The notes below the pieces were generated by a model. The model did not search any database, had not been told where the DNA came from, and was given only the letters and a program-made list of their open reading frames with translations. 64,000 nucleotides of DNA, taken from assembly GCA_012845835.1 (NCBI GenBank), contig JABAKD010000009.1, forward strand, positions 6,201,324 to 6,265,323, read 5' to 3'. Shown one piece after another: positions 33,432 through 47,500 of this stretch. The stretch is from Undaria pinnatifida (lineage: Eukaryota > Sar > Phaeophyceae > Laminariales > Alariaceae). The position numbers and the translations under genes are program-made. How positions within the stretch are numbered: position 1 is the stretch's first letter; each line of letters begins with the position of its first letter.

Positions 33432-36400
33432 TCAGAAGAAACTGAAATCAGAGTCGCCAACGAGTCTGTTGTCGGTCCAAAGGTCGTACTCCTTGTTGTC
33501 TGGTCGCGGAGACTTCGGGCGGTGGCGGGGGGACATGCTTTTCGACTTTGGGTTTCTTCTGTAATTCAGAGTATGACCACGGCCCTGGCGCTCGCGGGGT
33601 TCGTCGGTGGTATGCCTACGGCCATCATCGCCACTAGCGGAAGCACCGACAGATGCAGACGAGACTTGGATTGCCGACTTGTCTTTTTTCTTGTGCCTGC
33701 CGCTGCCATTGCCGCCATTGCTGCTGCTGGTGTGTTTTCTTCCGGACGAGGCGCTCTTACGGTTCTTTTCAGAGTCAGAAAGTTTGGTACGCGGCAAGTT
33801 GGGGAGAACGCCGGGCAAGGGTTGGTATGCATTTGTGAGCAGCGACGGCCATACGGACAACCGTGAAGTAATATGGCGTAAGAGGTGTTTCATTTACCCC
33901 AACGAACAACGCAAGTCTCGGAGTACAATGACGCCCTGCTTTGAAAATAGAAACGCTTTGGTTCAAGATGCATCGCCAAAAGAAACGAACGAACCGTTTA
34001 TTAATTAGAACGGAGTACTGCCTACATCACCTGCAAAGTCGCGTATTAGCGACCGTACAAATATTCTCGCGGGATAAAAGCGCCGTCGTGAGTATATTGT
34101 CACTGCTGCCGAAAACTACGAGATATCTCACATTAACTCTCAAGACGGTTTGCCTCTAAAAACGTGAGTGGCAATTCTAACGGGATTAAGAGCGTAAAAC
34201 TCAAGACATTGTTCTGAGTCTTTTCCTCACCCCCGCAGCCTCTGCCGTGCTCTCCGAGGCTTGCTGCCTGCGCGTAGGAGGCTCCTTAGAGAACGAACGA
34301 CCTGCTTTTTTCGATCGTCTCGCAGGATCCGCTGACCGGCTATCAGTCCGGCTTCGGTGGGGTGCAGACTCGACGATCCTAGCAGGCACCTTCAATAGCT
34401 CGAACATGTGAGGTGATTAGCGGGGAAGCACGCCACACAGAAAACTTCGGTGTTTTTAGAGTATTGCAGTACACGCACGAACAACTCATTTCAATGTCGC
34501 CGGGATTGTCGAACCACGCACACGCGAACGAAATGCGTACTTACTTTGCTGACCAGAAGTGCAAAACAATGCTATGCGGCAGCCTTCAATGCCGTGCCGG
34601 GTTGTACACTAGTTCTACGATTGCCGCCTGATGGCTGCCCAGTGGATCGACCACGGACGATCACTTAAAAAACAGACCTCACTTTTTCAATGAGGCAACC
34701 ATCGTCTACGAGGTTTTCACTGAAAAAGGTATGCCACCACGAAAACGGCATTTTGTTTAAAGCGAAATAAGCAAAGATAATACACAAAACATATCAGTCA
34801 GTACGAAGTTATGTAGTGTTATGTAGGGGTGGGGTGAAATAACGAGCTGGAAACAAATCTTTGAGTTCAAACACCGAGGGACGCGCTATTGACTTCTGTA
34901 TTCCTCGCAATCAGCACGCATGGTCATCGTGACGATGCTTACCTCACGACCGTCGGAACTGTTCCGCAACCTGCTGCCCGTAGGAGTGACGGCATATCCC
35001 GGACTTCGAACCGGGTCGTGATGGGCTGCGCGTGAATCCGTTGTCGGGCGCGCTTCGCGCGAGCGACTGGCGGGACGGACCTCTGGAGTGATAAAACTTG
35101 ATGAATACCCACCAGCTGTTGCTGCTCTACGCCCTAGGCCTTGGGTGTCATTGCGAACCGCTGGACGCGCATAAAGATGTTGAACCCCGGACGAAACGTT
35201 GGTCGCGCGTGGCCGTGGCGTCACGAAGCCGGAGAGTGCAGCACCTGCAGCGGCAGCATCGGCGACAGTTGTGGCTTGAGCCGCAACGGCGACTTGGTCG
35301 TCATTGCGAACCGATAGACGCGCAGAAGGAGCGCGACCTCTGGACGAAGCATTGGTCGCGCGTGGCTGTGGGGTCATGAAGCCGGAGAATGCACCACCTG
35401 CAGCGGCAGCTTCTGCGGCAGTTGTGGCTTGGGTAGTGGCGGCGCTAGCGGCAGCTTCCGCTTCATCGACAGCAGAAACCTGAGGAGCGGTAGCCGCAGC
35501 TTCAGCAGCGGCAGTAGCTCGAGCGGCGGAAGCGGCAGCTGCAGCCTCAGCTATGGCGGCTGTTGCCGCTGCTGCTTGTTGTTCTTGAGCAGCGGCGGCG
35601 GCAGCTTCTGCAGCTTGTTCTTCCTCAGCCGCACGGCCTGAATTTTGTGGATATCAGGAGAGCCAAATAGTCATATACATCTTTGAATCAGGTTCTTCAA
35701 GAAGAAACGTATGCCGGAAACGAGAAAACTCGAACAAACGTTGAATAAAAGTGAGCCCTCCCTCTGATCGCCACGGGAGACATATCGTGTACTGTACTGC
35801 TATGGGTGAGACGGCAGCTAGCTGTAATACACCATACATCCCAACCAAGCACTCGCGTGATTTACCAGAACGCTGCCGGGGGCAGCTTGCATAATACCCG
35901 TATTCGGGCCCTATGTTCAAGCTGAACTGGGTATTGTGATAATCTACACCAGCAAAACGGCAAGGCTGAGGGTGATTTCTCCTGTGGTGGGCATGCACAA
36001 ACAAGGTTTGCAATGTGCCATGATTCCTCACGTTTCTCTGCCTCCTCACGGCGACTGATTCCCAGCATGATCGTCGCTTCCACGCCTTTCGCGGTCTCCT
36101 GTCGGCCTCGAAGATCTGCTAAAGACATTGTGATCTCGAGTACCTGGTCTTGCAGCCCCGCAAGCCGAGCCTGCCATTTCATCACATTATCAAATGGACG
36201 TATATGATAACACTACCACTCAAGGCTTCGTTCAGGCCGACCCGTCTTTGAAGGTCTATGGGCGTGTAAGCTGCGCGCGAGGTTGTCGAGAAAGACAATC
36301 GCACAACGAATGGTACGCAATCGACGGGAACCGGTGCTGGGGACACGTACACGTGCAGCCGCGTGGTAGTTGCAACGCACGAGGCACGTATTGGCACTGT

Positions 36401-39400
36401 TCATACTTAACTCTCCCAACGGAAGATAGTAAATCGATAATGTAATGTATTGGGGCGCCACGCTTCGATCCGGGGCCTAAGACGAAATCAAAGGCCCAGT
36501 AGAAACAATCCTAGAAGGTTGAGAGCCGAGCACTCCTAGCAATCATTGTAGATGATATACAACTCACCGCGGCAGCATCCTTGTCCGCCTTCAGTCTAGC
36601 AGCTCCTCCTTCACGGATTGTGGCCAGCGTTTCCTTGAGATTGAGCAGTCGTGACGCGTGGACCTTGTCATCGTTGGCGCGCATCAATTTGACCGCTGCT
36701 GCAGCCTCCTGTTCCGCGCGGCGGAGATCATGATCGTGGAGAGCCGCTGGTGGTGGGGTCCACTCAGCCGTTTGATGACGGAGTTCAGACAGCTCGGACT
36801 GGCGAACGATGCCGAAAACACAAGCATTGCAAGGGCGAATGTCAAAGTAGAAAAAACAAGCATTGCAAAAAGCGAGTATCAATGGATTTGATGGTGATAC
36901 TGGCATGTTATGATTGTGGTTGTGTTGAGCGAGCGGAATGAGCTCTCGCCCGGTTAGATGCGTATTTACTGACCGTTGATAGATCTAATAGCGCTGTGCG
37001 ATATCATTCCGTACACGTAGCCCGCGCGTTGCTCAATGTGTTCATGTGTATAGAACAGGATGCCAATTGCTCGCCTAAAACACTATTGTGTCGCGTAGGG
37101 TACCGGTTGCTGTCGCAATAGTAGTGACGAATGATGGGTGCTTTGGACCGGATTATGCTGGGCTCCCAAAGCACGCGCACGCCAATTCAGCAACAAACTC
37201 AGTACACCACGCACAACAAGCATCAAACCTGGCACTGAGCAAGCCGAGCTCTCGCAGTTGCCATCGCTTCTTGCGCTGCCATCTCTGCCGCCTCCGCCGC
37301 TTGCATTTCCTTCGCCCACCCTTGTTCCTGAACTAGCTTAGCCGCACGCCCCTTTTCTAGCCGTCGCTCACAGGCCACCACCAACCCCTTTGTAGACTCC
37401 ACACCCGACGTTGCTTCCGCCACAGCCTTCTGCGCATCAACAAGCTCCCCCCTGAGCTCCTCAGCCTGCATTCGGTCGACCTCAGTAGCTGTTTTGTTTG
37501 TGGTGTTGGAGGAGACCGTGCCTTCGAGGGTGTCGCGCAGAGCGGTTAGGTCGCGTTTGGAGCAGTCGCGGACCGTGGCCAGTATGCTCTCAGCCTCCGA
37601 CACTCCGCGATCGACCTCGCGCTTGGAAGTTATGGCTTGGTCGTACTCACGGAATGCCGAGGACATTGCGGCCATGAGATTGCTGAACTCTGTGTTGGCC
37701 TGTCTCATGCGGTCCGACGCTTGCCCCACAGCTCCCTCCGCCTCGGCAACCTTCGTGTCGGCAGCTTCCGTTTGACTCGAGAGCAGGTCAACCTCAGCCT
37801 GCAGAGCTTGCTGTCGACACGAGAGGTGGGTTGGGGGCGAGGCGGGGGGGGGGGGGGGTCGGGGGGGGGGGACGCATATATATGCTCAAGTGGGCTAAGC
37901 CGTATATATGATATCAGGGCAGGAGATCGGGGGCTTCTACTATAGACTAGTGTCTTGCCGACAATAATTCCACTATCTTACCGCCTTTGAGCAACCACCA
38001 ACGTAAGAGTAGGCTCTGTTCAACAAAAAAACCCTACGTGTAACCACTGCAGGCAGTTTACCATGTGGAGCCTATATATGATATTTGCATCAATGTCGTT
38101 GCACCAACGCCATTTGGACAGACCGCTCTGGTCAAATGTTAACGAACAATGTTACCACCAAATGACCCACAACGGGAGTGCTGCATACGTCGAGTAAATC
38201 AGACTTCGGGGTTCAATATATAGTGCATGTGCGCAATTGCTCCCGCTATCCTCGCATGATGCGGCCATATGATAAGCGTGCAGACGCACACTCGGCGCCC
38301 CTTTCTATCGGAAGGGTTCGGAACAGCACAAGTGAAAATTCGGTCACGGTCCGATTAATGGTTGAAAAATTGAAAACCCTTTACTTCGAAGAATATAGCG
38401 AGACAACAGAGTATATTCGCCTGCGCCTCTGTGAAGATAGAAATGCACACACTTGTTTTGTGTAACTCGTTGACCGTCTCCCTCGAACACGGGCGGTCAT
38501 TCATGTCTTGAATTACTGTAGTACGCATGTTACGAAGTGTTTACTAAGTTCCATCGCCCCCCTATTATATATGCACCTGCGAAGCCCTAATATCACGGTC
38601 ATGTTATCATCTCCATCGTGTGTTTGCGGGAACTATATTGAATGTCTCGAATTAGTAATGATTTTTAATATTCTCCCTTTGCATGACCACCACGACCTCA
38701 ACGTATGTATTTCATGGTAGCGGGCAACACGGCACGTACCTTCCGACCGGTTTCCAAGGCAGCGATCTCGGCCTTCTTTGCCTCGCATGCGTCGCCCTTG
38801 CTGGCTACAGCCAGCTTCATAGCCTCGACCCGCTGGTCGAGTCTCACGTTGTCACCCTCGCGGGTCTCAACCTGCTGCCTCAGCTCCACCAGGCGCTTCT
38901 GGGCGGCCTCAAGCTGTTGCGTGCGAAGATTTTTTTCCTCCTCAATCGTCTTAGCCATCTACGGTCAGTGGTGGAACGCAAAGTGTCACGGTCTGTTGGG
39001 ATACTGGTAAAAAGGTTAACGGATTACCCACCTGAACTAAGCCATACAACAGGTTGATGTGGTGGCCAGCTGGCAGATCCGGCGAGTGGAGGTGGTCTAC
39101 ACTATCTACATGAACATAATACAACCCTCTTAGACCTGCGAATTTTATTCCACACCAAATCCATGTGGTTTGTCTCTAAAAACGTGGGCGCATTCCTAAA
39201 GGGTACTGCTAACAATGTGTTTGCACGCACGGCCGAGCAGGAGTCACCGCAACCTTGTGAGCGAGCGCGCTGCCTGTCACCTCGCTGGTCTACAGTACAA
39301 CTGCACCGTATCTCGCAATCCCGAGAAACCTACTGCTGGTGTACTCTTCAGATTGTGCTGTAACCGTCTGTTTATTGCGTTCACCTACCCTCCTCTCTGC

Positions 39401-41241
39401 ACGGAGCAGTCACAGCTCGTACCTTGTTTGCTCAAGCCAGGTTTAGTGGGTTGCGGTGTGCTTGGGGGGCAGCATGTATTTTGTTGTTATTTGCTACCTG
39501 TACATTTCTTCGCAACGGAGTCCATTTTATATTTCCAGGTATAAAAAGACACGAATACCAAGGTCGTACAGGTTCTGAAGATTCATGCCACGTATTCCAC
39601 GGCAGGCAAAGTGCACATCTGATTTGTTTCTTCTCAAGCTCCCAATATCTAGAGCTCCATATCTCGCCCAATAACGATTTCTTGGAGAAAGCTGTACAGT
39701 ACCTCGCATTCCGATATACATCTGTGGGCCAGGGCATATAACGAATCAAATAGTAAAACACGAACAACAACGACGCGTGCTACGGTGTAGGGGTAGCACC
39801 TGATTTTTGCTCACCTCCTCACTTGAGGATCTCTTCTACATAAACCTCCACCCGACAACTGACGTTGACAGAAGTCGTAAGCTAAGGTCTATACAAAACC
39901 CCATGGGCTGGTTATCTAACGAATGACGCGTGCTGCGATGGAGGTGGTACTTTTTTGCCAAAACATTTTCTGAATGACGGGGCTCCTCAACCTAAAATCG
40001 TCGGAAATGTCACTCTTGTTTTGCAACATGAATGGCTTGCACGCCTCGGCCACGGATCTGTTCAGCGCTTTGCACTTTCAGGCTACTCAAAATCAGTTTT
40101 CGGGTGCGGGATAGAGCTCAGGTTGGGGGCCTCAAAAAGAAAGTGGTTGGCCTCTGCCGTAGCATGCGGCGGATATGGCGAATATACATTGGATCCAAAC
40201 ATATAGAGTGGGCTCTTCAATTGAGTCGCTCCGTCAGTGAAAAATGCTTGGGCTCAAAATTACAACCCCTACCGTAGCACGGCTCAAACGAAATTGCGGA
40301 GATACTCTGTTTTGGGTAATATCACAGTTGACGAGACATGCTGCCAGTATAACTAAATGTGCCCAAACCAATCCCCTACACCGTGACATGGCTATCTATG
40401 AGGGTAGGGAATTCCACACGTCAATTCTCAGCTGAGCGTCTGTATATACCTGCGTTGCCCGCAGCCGCATTGCCTCCGCACTGAGGCTAGCTTTGATATT
40501 CTCCTCCTCTTTGCCGGCGACCTCCCCCCGGAGCCGAAACGTGTCGGCTTCCAAAGCTTTCGCCTCTGCAGCAGCTTCTTTCGCCAAAGACTCGATCTTC
40601 AAAGCCCTCTCCTGTCCACTCCTCAAGAGGCGCCGCCGCTCCCCCGCCTTTCCTCGCCCCTCTTGTATCGCTGCATCAAGCCTCCCACCCTCCCCCAAGC
40701 TTTGGGAGATCGCACTTTCTCTGTCTGCGATGGTGGCCTCCGCGCGATCGAGCTTGGATGCCGCGAGGCTGATCTTCTCTCGAATTTGCCTATGGTCCTG
40801 ATTGAAGACACCCAAATCGGATTCTAGAGCAGCAGCCCGTGAAGCAATGGCGCTGTCATCCGCTAAGAGTTGGGTAAACTGAAGTTCCAGCTCTCTCAGC
40901 CGCGCAGCACCTTTGTCGTTCTTGGAGTGGCGGTGCTGCACCACAGCCTCGAGGTTTCCATTCTCTGTAGACTCTTTCTCCAAGTGCTGCCTAAGATCGG
41001 ATAGCTGTGTTCGGCGCTCGTTCAGCACAGCTTTGACCTCCACAGACTCGGCTCGGACCTGTGCGTACTCGAATTCGAAAGCTTGCACAACCTCTCGGAC
41101 CGTATCCACCAGCTGCGGTGTGGCTCGAGCCTTCTTCGTGGCACGGCGCTGGATGATGGCTGCAGGCATTACCGGGCTCACCGCTTCCACTCTTGGTGCC
41201 GTCGCTCCACCCCACGTTTTGGGGATCGTGATACACGACAT
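33432..41241 (-). CDS. Coiled-coil protein, complete eight-exon gene
   Basis: Exons: 40450-41241, 38740-38958, 37229-37810, 36568-36798, 36032-36170, 34943-35637, 34231-34389 and about 33432-33764. Phases agree at every junction (phase 1 between exons 5 and 6, phase 0 elsewhere) and give 1049 codons plus a TGA at 33432-33434. Donors include GTACGTG, GTGAGTTG, GTGAGGAA and GTAAGCAT. The start is taken at ATG 41241; an in-frame ATG at 41169 is an alternative. Residues about 35-660 are almost wholly heptad-like helix rich in A, E, K, R and Q, so a long coiled coil is expected. Exon 6 is alanine-rich and then holds two copies of a 37-residue module (SGFMTPQPRATN and SGFVTPRPRATN). The C-terminus is basic and S/R-rich, ending DSDFSFF. 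This suggests a structural or cytoskeletal role; no family is recognised. The exon 8 acceptor is uncertain. Confidence 0.85.
34990..35420 (-). repeat. Internal repeat in the coiled-coil gene
   Basis: A duplicated segment of about 110-150 bases within exon 6, seen as GCTGCCGCTGCAGGTG followed by TCCGGCTTC(A/G)TGAC and GCCACGCGCGACCAA in both copies. It encodes the SGF(M/V)TP.PRATN module. Confidence 0.8.
37838..37870. repeat. G-rich run
   Basis: G runs of about 12 and 10 bases in the intron just upstream (gene sense) of exon 37229-37810. Confidence 0.85.
39770..39800 (+). mobile_element. Solitary MITE-family end
   Basis: GACGCGTGCTACGGTGTAGG matches the ends of the MITE family at 39.9 and 58.3 kb, but no partner end in opposite orientation was seen close by. 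Probably a truncated copy. Confidence 0.4.
39925..40283. mobile_element. MITE copy in intron 1 of the coiled-coil gene
   Basis: The left end GACGCGTGCTGCGATGGAGG and the right end (reverse complement GCCGTGCTACGGTAGGGG) form imperfect inverted repeats of about 22 bases, 359 bases apart. The left subterminal part, through TTTTCTGAATGACGGGGCTC, matches the element at 57939-58299 in inverted orientation. No coding capacity. Confidence 0.75.
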
Positions 41242-41784
41242 ATATGATACGCTTGCTCCCCTGCGCCTGGGCGCCCACCCTCCTCGCTGGGGTACTTGTC
41301 AATTTTCGCCCACTGATCTTGGCAACACACACAACGATGACACGATTAATAGTCGAGTGTGCCAGGGGCACCAATGGCCACGGCACAAGGTAAGAGGGCC
41401 TCGCGCAGGTGGTAGCTGCACCCGGCCAGGTCACACTGCACGCTGCAAGGCAGCACCTTCAGCCTTGTTTTTTGGTAATTTGGCGCTTCCTTGGGGATTG
41501 GGGAGGTTTCAACATATTTCGCAGGCCCGTTCAAACGGGGATTCGGATCTTTACTACTGTATCACGGGACCACGGGTACTTCCAGCACCAAAATATCACG
41601 CTTTCGAAAACCCAGCACCGCAAGATCGCGTTTGAAGATCCATGGATCCAGCCACAGAAACAGGGCGACCGACACAAAGTACACGACAGTAGTTACGATA
41701 GCTGCGACTTCAATTAAGCGAAGGTCCACCAGGAAGCGGAGTACCGAGCTGCAGGTTGTGGCTAACATCGAAACTCTCATCTAG

Positions 41785-42117
41785 AGGTTAGGGTTCAGTG
41801 TGCTCCAGTACCGGTCGCCCCGGCGGCGTATCAGGTTATCCTCGAGCCTGGTATAGGTCAGTTTCGTGAGTTCGAGCCCCGTCGAGTGCATACTCGTATA
41901 AATTCGTTGGGACTTTTGTGCACAAATTGACTTGCGGAAAGCGCGAGAGCGTGAGTTAGCAACACTCGATGAAAAATCGACGAGCAGTCGGATTGCTGAA
42001 CCCTATGCGCGATAAAAATTGAAGGCAGGAACGGGGGGGGAGTAGGGACGACACCTGTGACCACGGCTTGTCCAGAAGCTGGAAAGTAGAAGCGTGATAA
42101 GAAAATATATATATATC
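41785..42117 (+). mobile_element. tRNA-derived SINE-like element, copy 1
   Basis: The head contains CGGTCGCCCCGGCGGCG and then GGTCAGTTTCGTGAGTTCGA, which resemble the A and B boxes of a tRNA promoter at normal spacing. A body of about 200 bases follows and ends near CCAGAAGCTGGAAAGTAGA, then an AT repeat tail. An inverted copy at 58.5-58.9 kb matches along its full length. Confidence 0.7.
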
Positions 42118-42334
42118 GCATCGTATGAAGGGTACTGTAGTACAGTAGTACCTACGTTACTCTGCACCAGGTACCAGGTACGATATGCAAGGGTACAACG
42201 TAGCTCAATGTAAGAGTTTTGGGCGGGCCGTATCTTAGCATCAACATGCCGATTGCCATATCTGCTGGGCATGAGGGTCGAGGTTCAGCACCCGGCGGGT
42301 TCAAGAACCAAAAAGGTACTTTTCTGTACCGGGA

Positions 42335-42430
42335 ATGCTGATGCCTATGCGCGAGAAAAATGAAGGCAACGTAAGTATCAGTTAGTTGCTTGTTTGTGAC
42401 CACGACTTGTTCAGAAGGCCGCTAAGAGTA
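42335..42430 (+). mobile_element. SINE-like element, truncated copy 3
   Basis: Shares TGCTGATGCCTATGCGCGAG, AAAATGAAGGCA and GTGACCACGACTTGTTCAGA with the 3' half of the SINE-like copies. The tRNA-like head is missing. Confidence 0.6.
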
Positions 42431-44504
42431 AAGCCTCCCACGGGTTGAGCTGGAAAATACAACTGTTATTTTTTTCATCTGGTTTTCCTCGAAACAGCCC
42501 GAAATATATTCGCACTTCCTCGAGCGGCGGAACCGAACCGAGCTGGAGGAGTAACTAACTGTAAGTGGATGCTCTTATTTGAGCCTTTCCGACTTCCACT
42601 ATTAATAGACGTAATGCATCGTTCGTTGGTCGATGTTGTTCCGTTGGTTGTGTTTGCATTTCTATCTCACAAGAAATGAAAATCATAAAAATAGGGCCGG
42701 TGCTCCGATGCTTTATATTGCAGAGACTCAGAGTTGTTTTACCGAACCTGCAGCCACATTTGCATGATTGAGGCGATTATAAAAAACTAAATGACACTCC
42801 AGCCGTGAGATCGAAGATTTCGTCGAAACTCATCTTTGCAAGCTGTGTGTGATCGCGTATTACTGGGCGTGTGTTCTCAGTAAGGGTATAGGTCGGCGAC
42901 TCCCCTTGTAACTACCTTGTACCAGGGTCAACAGGGTGATGTGAAATCAACCTATGCACGGAAACTATAATGCCCGTTTTTGAGGGGGACAAAATCTGAC
43001 GGGCTGTGGAATGCACCAGTTTATTATGTATTTCCCGGAGTCGTATGACCCGTGAGGGGAGGGGGGCGGTGTAGGGGGGATAGGTCGCATAAATGAATAG
43101 GAACTTACTGCACGCGTAATGCTAGTAGATGATGGTGGGAGCGGCGGAGAAGGGGGGGGGGGGGGTTAATTGAAACTTGCAAGACCACAGACATGAACTG
43201 GAGCTACTGCATGGGTGGCTCGAAAAGTAAAGACATGATATCACCTGTCGGGTAATGTTCGTAACTCTGGCGGATTTGATTTTTGGTGGGGCGGAGGGGG
43301 GGAGGGGGGGGGGGAAGGGGGGGGGGGGGGGGGGGGTGACGGAGGTGGATGGGAGCAAAGTATGCTACGTACATGATGCTAAAGTGCAGATTACCGATAT
43401 TTCAAATAAAATGTATGAGATGGATGGGAGCACACTATACATGGAGTTGTTTTCTTCACGTTAATGTTATTAATACTCGTACTGTGTATTAATTGCGCTT
43501 TTTGATATTATGGTTTTCCATTGCATTGCCGTGTCAATGCGACGTATCCCAACTGAGTTCTGCACCTACCTGCCTACGTATTGCGATAGATCATACAGCC
43601 GAACTCGCAGGATGACACTCATCATGTGGGGTCGGACATGCCCAGAAAGTATGGAACTCTGGGCGTTCAAAATATGACGAGGAGAGACAGCTTCAGGAGG
43701 GAAACAAAGCAGCTACTACTGCAATCACATGCGATCGAATAAATCTTCAAAACTCATCTGGAAATATTCGCATCCTACAGATACTGTAGGTTTGATGCTG
43801 TGGTTAAGCAGCCGGGCCCACCATCGGTGTCAAAACTTAACATTGGTACTGAATCTATGCCTCTACAGTGCTCGCAGTTCTTAGGAGCTCCGAATGCAAA
43901 ATCCACACTGCTTTTTTTTTCGTTCATGTTGTACTTGGAACTCTACTGAATAGGTCCTACGTGTGAGGACCTGTGTAGTGTGTACCACTATGGTAAGTAA
44001 GCGGAAGAAGATACAAGCAGGCAGGACCTCGCACGTACACCGCATACCGCAGTAGCACCTATACGCAAAGGGAACGGCATTGCGGGTTGCGGTGTACCAT
44101 TCCGTATCACGTGCAAACCAAATAATGCCGCGAAGACACTGTTCATGGTACCACACCTGGTATGTACGTATACCCTGAAACAGAAGAAAAGGAGTACGGT
44201 GACATCTAAAGAACTAATGAAAATGTTCTACTACTGTGGTAGCGCTGTTACACCAGTAGCTAGCATGGAAACATCAGGGGCGACAACAACCAGAATACCG
44301 AGACCGCCGATCCTCGAAAAAAAAAACCGAAGGGATGCGGGTACTCACACTGCTTGTGGGCACCCCTCCCACTGCCATTCTTTTAAAAGTGCTCGGGAGA
44401 CGTTTTTCCAGCATACTCCGACTGCCAAAAAACGAAGGCTCAACATTTTTTAGGCTTTATATTCGACATCTTTGACACCCAGTTCGTGGTTTTTCTGCAG
44501 GTAT
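42431..44504. other. Intergenic stretch, no gene seen
   Basis: It separates the 3' end of the acyl-CoA-binding/ankyrin gene from the 5' end of the coiled-coil gene. It holds a long G run at 43298-43337 and, at about 42805-42865, sequence related to the dispersed repeat at 61.3 kb (CTCATCTTTGCAAG). Confidence 0.45.
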
Positions 44505-47500
44505 TTAACGAGACAACCCGCGATTTCGATGCACCTGGTGCAGGGCCTTCCACCAACCAATGTCTTTTTCGCCCTCGGGCACTGAGTCAGTACCATTGGG
44601 TACAATTAGCAAGGGTGTTCCCTTGCTTGAGTTGGCGCTTTGTCGTTTTACACCCCGTTTGTTCCATGCCCATTCGGGGACTCCGTCCGGAAACCCTGCT
44701 TTTAGGCATGCCAAGGAGGCAAAGTGCACGCAAGGTACCAATAGAGTACACTTTGGACAGCGGCTTTGGTTGCCAGGTTTCTCTCGCGAAGGCAAGCTAT
44801 CACTACTTTCCACCTTGTCAGGCTCTTCCGAGATGGTGCCCTCACCATCAGTTGCCTCGGCCTTTTTAGCAAGCCTGACAGCGGCTTCCGTTGGCTTCGT
44901 GGCGCGAATCATCCAATCTTGCAAGTCTACTTCATCAGCGTCTTCGTCCCCCTCCCCTGCCCTGTCCAGCACCGAGTTCGTCTGTTTGAGTTGCTCCTTC
45001 TCTTGCTTTCTTTGCTCACGCTCGAGCTCCCATTCAAATGCCGCCTCGTTTCCATCGGAAGCAGCGATCGCCAACTGCTCAGCCAACTCGTGGTGCCCTC
45101 TCTCGAACGCATACGCGCCGGCAACTTTACCGTCTATGTCCATCCACGCTGCGTCAGCTCCGTGGCGTAGCAACTCCAGCGCGACCTCTCGTTGACCCCT
45201 CGTGGCCGCCGCCATCAACGCCGTGCGGTTGTTCCGGTTGGAGAAGTTCGGATCGGCACCTTCATGGAGAAGTAATCGCACGGAATACTCTAGCCCTCGA
45301 TAGGCGGCAGACATGAGCGCCGTTTGCCCACTATCGGTCTCGGCGTCTGGCGCAGCGCGGCCCTCTTTCAAAACCATCACCGTAAGGGCGGTGTTTGACC
45401 TTTCTTTCCCCAGCCGAATGTCGGTAATATCGTACAGCCTCGACTGCTGATCTGCATCCCCCGCAGCCGTTTTCATCTTGCGGGCTTTGACCATTTCGTC
45501 TTCTACCGTTTCACCAGATGAGATAGCGCCAAGCATGCGCTCGCCCGCAATTCGAAGCGCAGTCTCCGCATTGACATCAGCGAACGTGTAAACTCCATCT
45601 GCACCGAAAGCTTGGGTCTCTTGCAACCACAAACCGAGGACTGTCCACCCTGCCTCCGCCGCGTGCTCTCCAGCCACGTACCCCCGATGACATTTCACTC
45701 CTGGCTTAGCGCCCAGCCGCATGAGACAACGGACCATGGCTTCGTCGCGGTGTATGGCAGCGATCGCAACCGGGGTCAGGCCCTTATTAGCCGTGCTTCG
45801 GTGGTTGAGTACGCGGTCGGCGTTCATTTCGCCCGCGATCTTATCCCTGCGGATGACTTCCATGAGCACTTGCGCAATACTTTGCCTGCCGTATCTGGCG
45901 GCAATGCTCAGAGCCGTCCAGCCCGAGCACCCCTCCACGCTCACATCAGCGCCCTCGTCAAGAAGCGCGTCGACCATGGCGCAATCGTCGCGTTTCACTG
46001 CCCACATAAGGGGCGTCATACCCCTCGAGTTACCCGCGTCTACGTCAGCGCCTGCGGCGAGAAGGCGCTTGATATCAGACACAGACCTTGTTAATACAGC
46101 AGCCATGAGAGGGAACAACCCTCCGCGGATTTCGGTGGTGGGATCGGCTCCCGACTCGATAATCAAACACGCGCGGTCTAAATTCTTGGCAGTCAGTGCG
46201 TGCCGAAGGCAATCGGATTGGTGTTCGCGTGAAAATGTTTTCAGCATGGCGGCGTCAGACACTGAGATGTCCGTGCGCCACTGTTGACGCCGCTGGGACT
46301 CGTAAACGAGCATTCTTTTCCGGTGGAAGTCGACGACCTTCCTTTGCAGCAGTCGGCAGCGGTGGTCGATGCTGTCCACGGGGCCGGTTATAGGGACCAC
46401 GCCCAAGCGCACGCACTCCCGCCGTATCTATGACGGGTGCATTAGAGAAAACAGTGGGCATGCAGTAGCATCCGTTGCATTGGAATAACTTAAGGCAGGT
46501 AGCCAGGCTCAAATACGGTACGAAAAATGTTTCGCCAGGATAAATCAGTGCACCGTTTGCCCGGTGAACGTCGCTCGATGGAGAGGAAGTCACTACAACG
46601 CTGAAGGCACACATACCCTGTGTTACCCAAGCCCGTTGCAGTAAAACAGGGTTATGGCTGCCGAAACACAAAAATCAAGTCACTTGGGGGCCGAACGTAC
46701 GCATACAAGACTGAGTCAAAGGCACATAGTAAGCTATAAATAATGATAGTTGTCCCTGCAGTGCAATGGAGCGGATGGTTTTCTAAACTGCACGCGTACC
46801 ATTACAATCGTAATCCACTCGCGTGCTCTACCTGGTTAAGAGGCTCAAAGAGCGTCAGGTCGGTAGGGGGTGCGCGAATGATGACAGGGTGGGTGTGATT
46901 CCTTCTTTCCACAAGGCGCCGCGTGTCGCAGTTGTGCGAATCTCTGGAGCAGGCAACCTCGTTGGTAAACTCGTGGCCAGTGAGGCTGGCGTAGTATTGC
47001 TGCGCGATGCGGGACAAACAAACGTTCGAAGCGTAAGAAAACACACGTGCGAAAACGAGTATGCGATTAACGAAAGCCATGGATGCTACACAAAATATGA
47101 TTGTCGAAAAACTGCGGAGCTGGCGTTCATAAAACAGATAAAAAACATTGAATGCGGGCGTACAAGCGCGTGTATTTGAAAGAGCAGCGAAGCTAGAGCT
47201 ACAGCCACCGCTGCGATAGACGCAAATAACACGTTAGGCGTGAGCGCATTATCACCAACCTCAGTATGGAGGATCGGCATCGATGCCATAAAAGTCGAGC
47301 GGGGCGTTACACTTCACACGACCCCCAATGCAGACCGCAGCATTTACAAAGACCCCACAGAAGGTAAAAAAACTACGGTTGATTGGCCCTCATGTGGCAG
47401 CCACGAATGAAGGGCGATATCTATCTTCGTCGGCTTCGCGTGTTGTACACAATCTCCTCCTCTTAGCAACCATGACACTGTCACACCTCGCGCGGCATTG

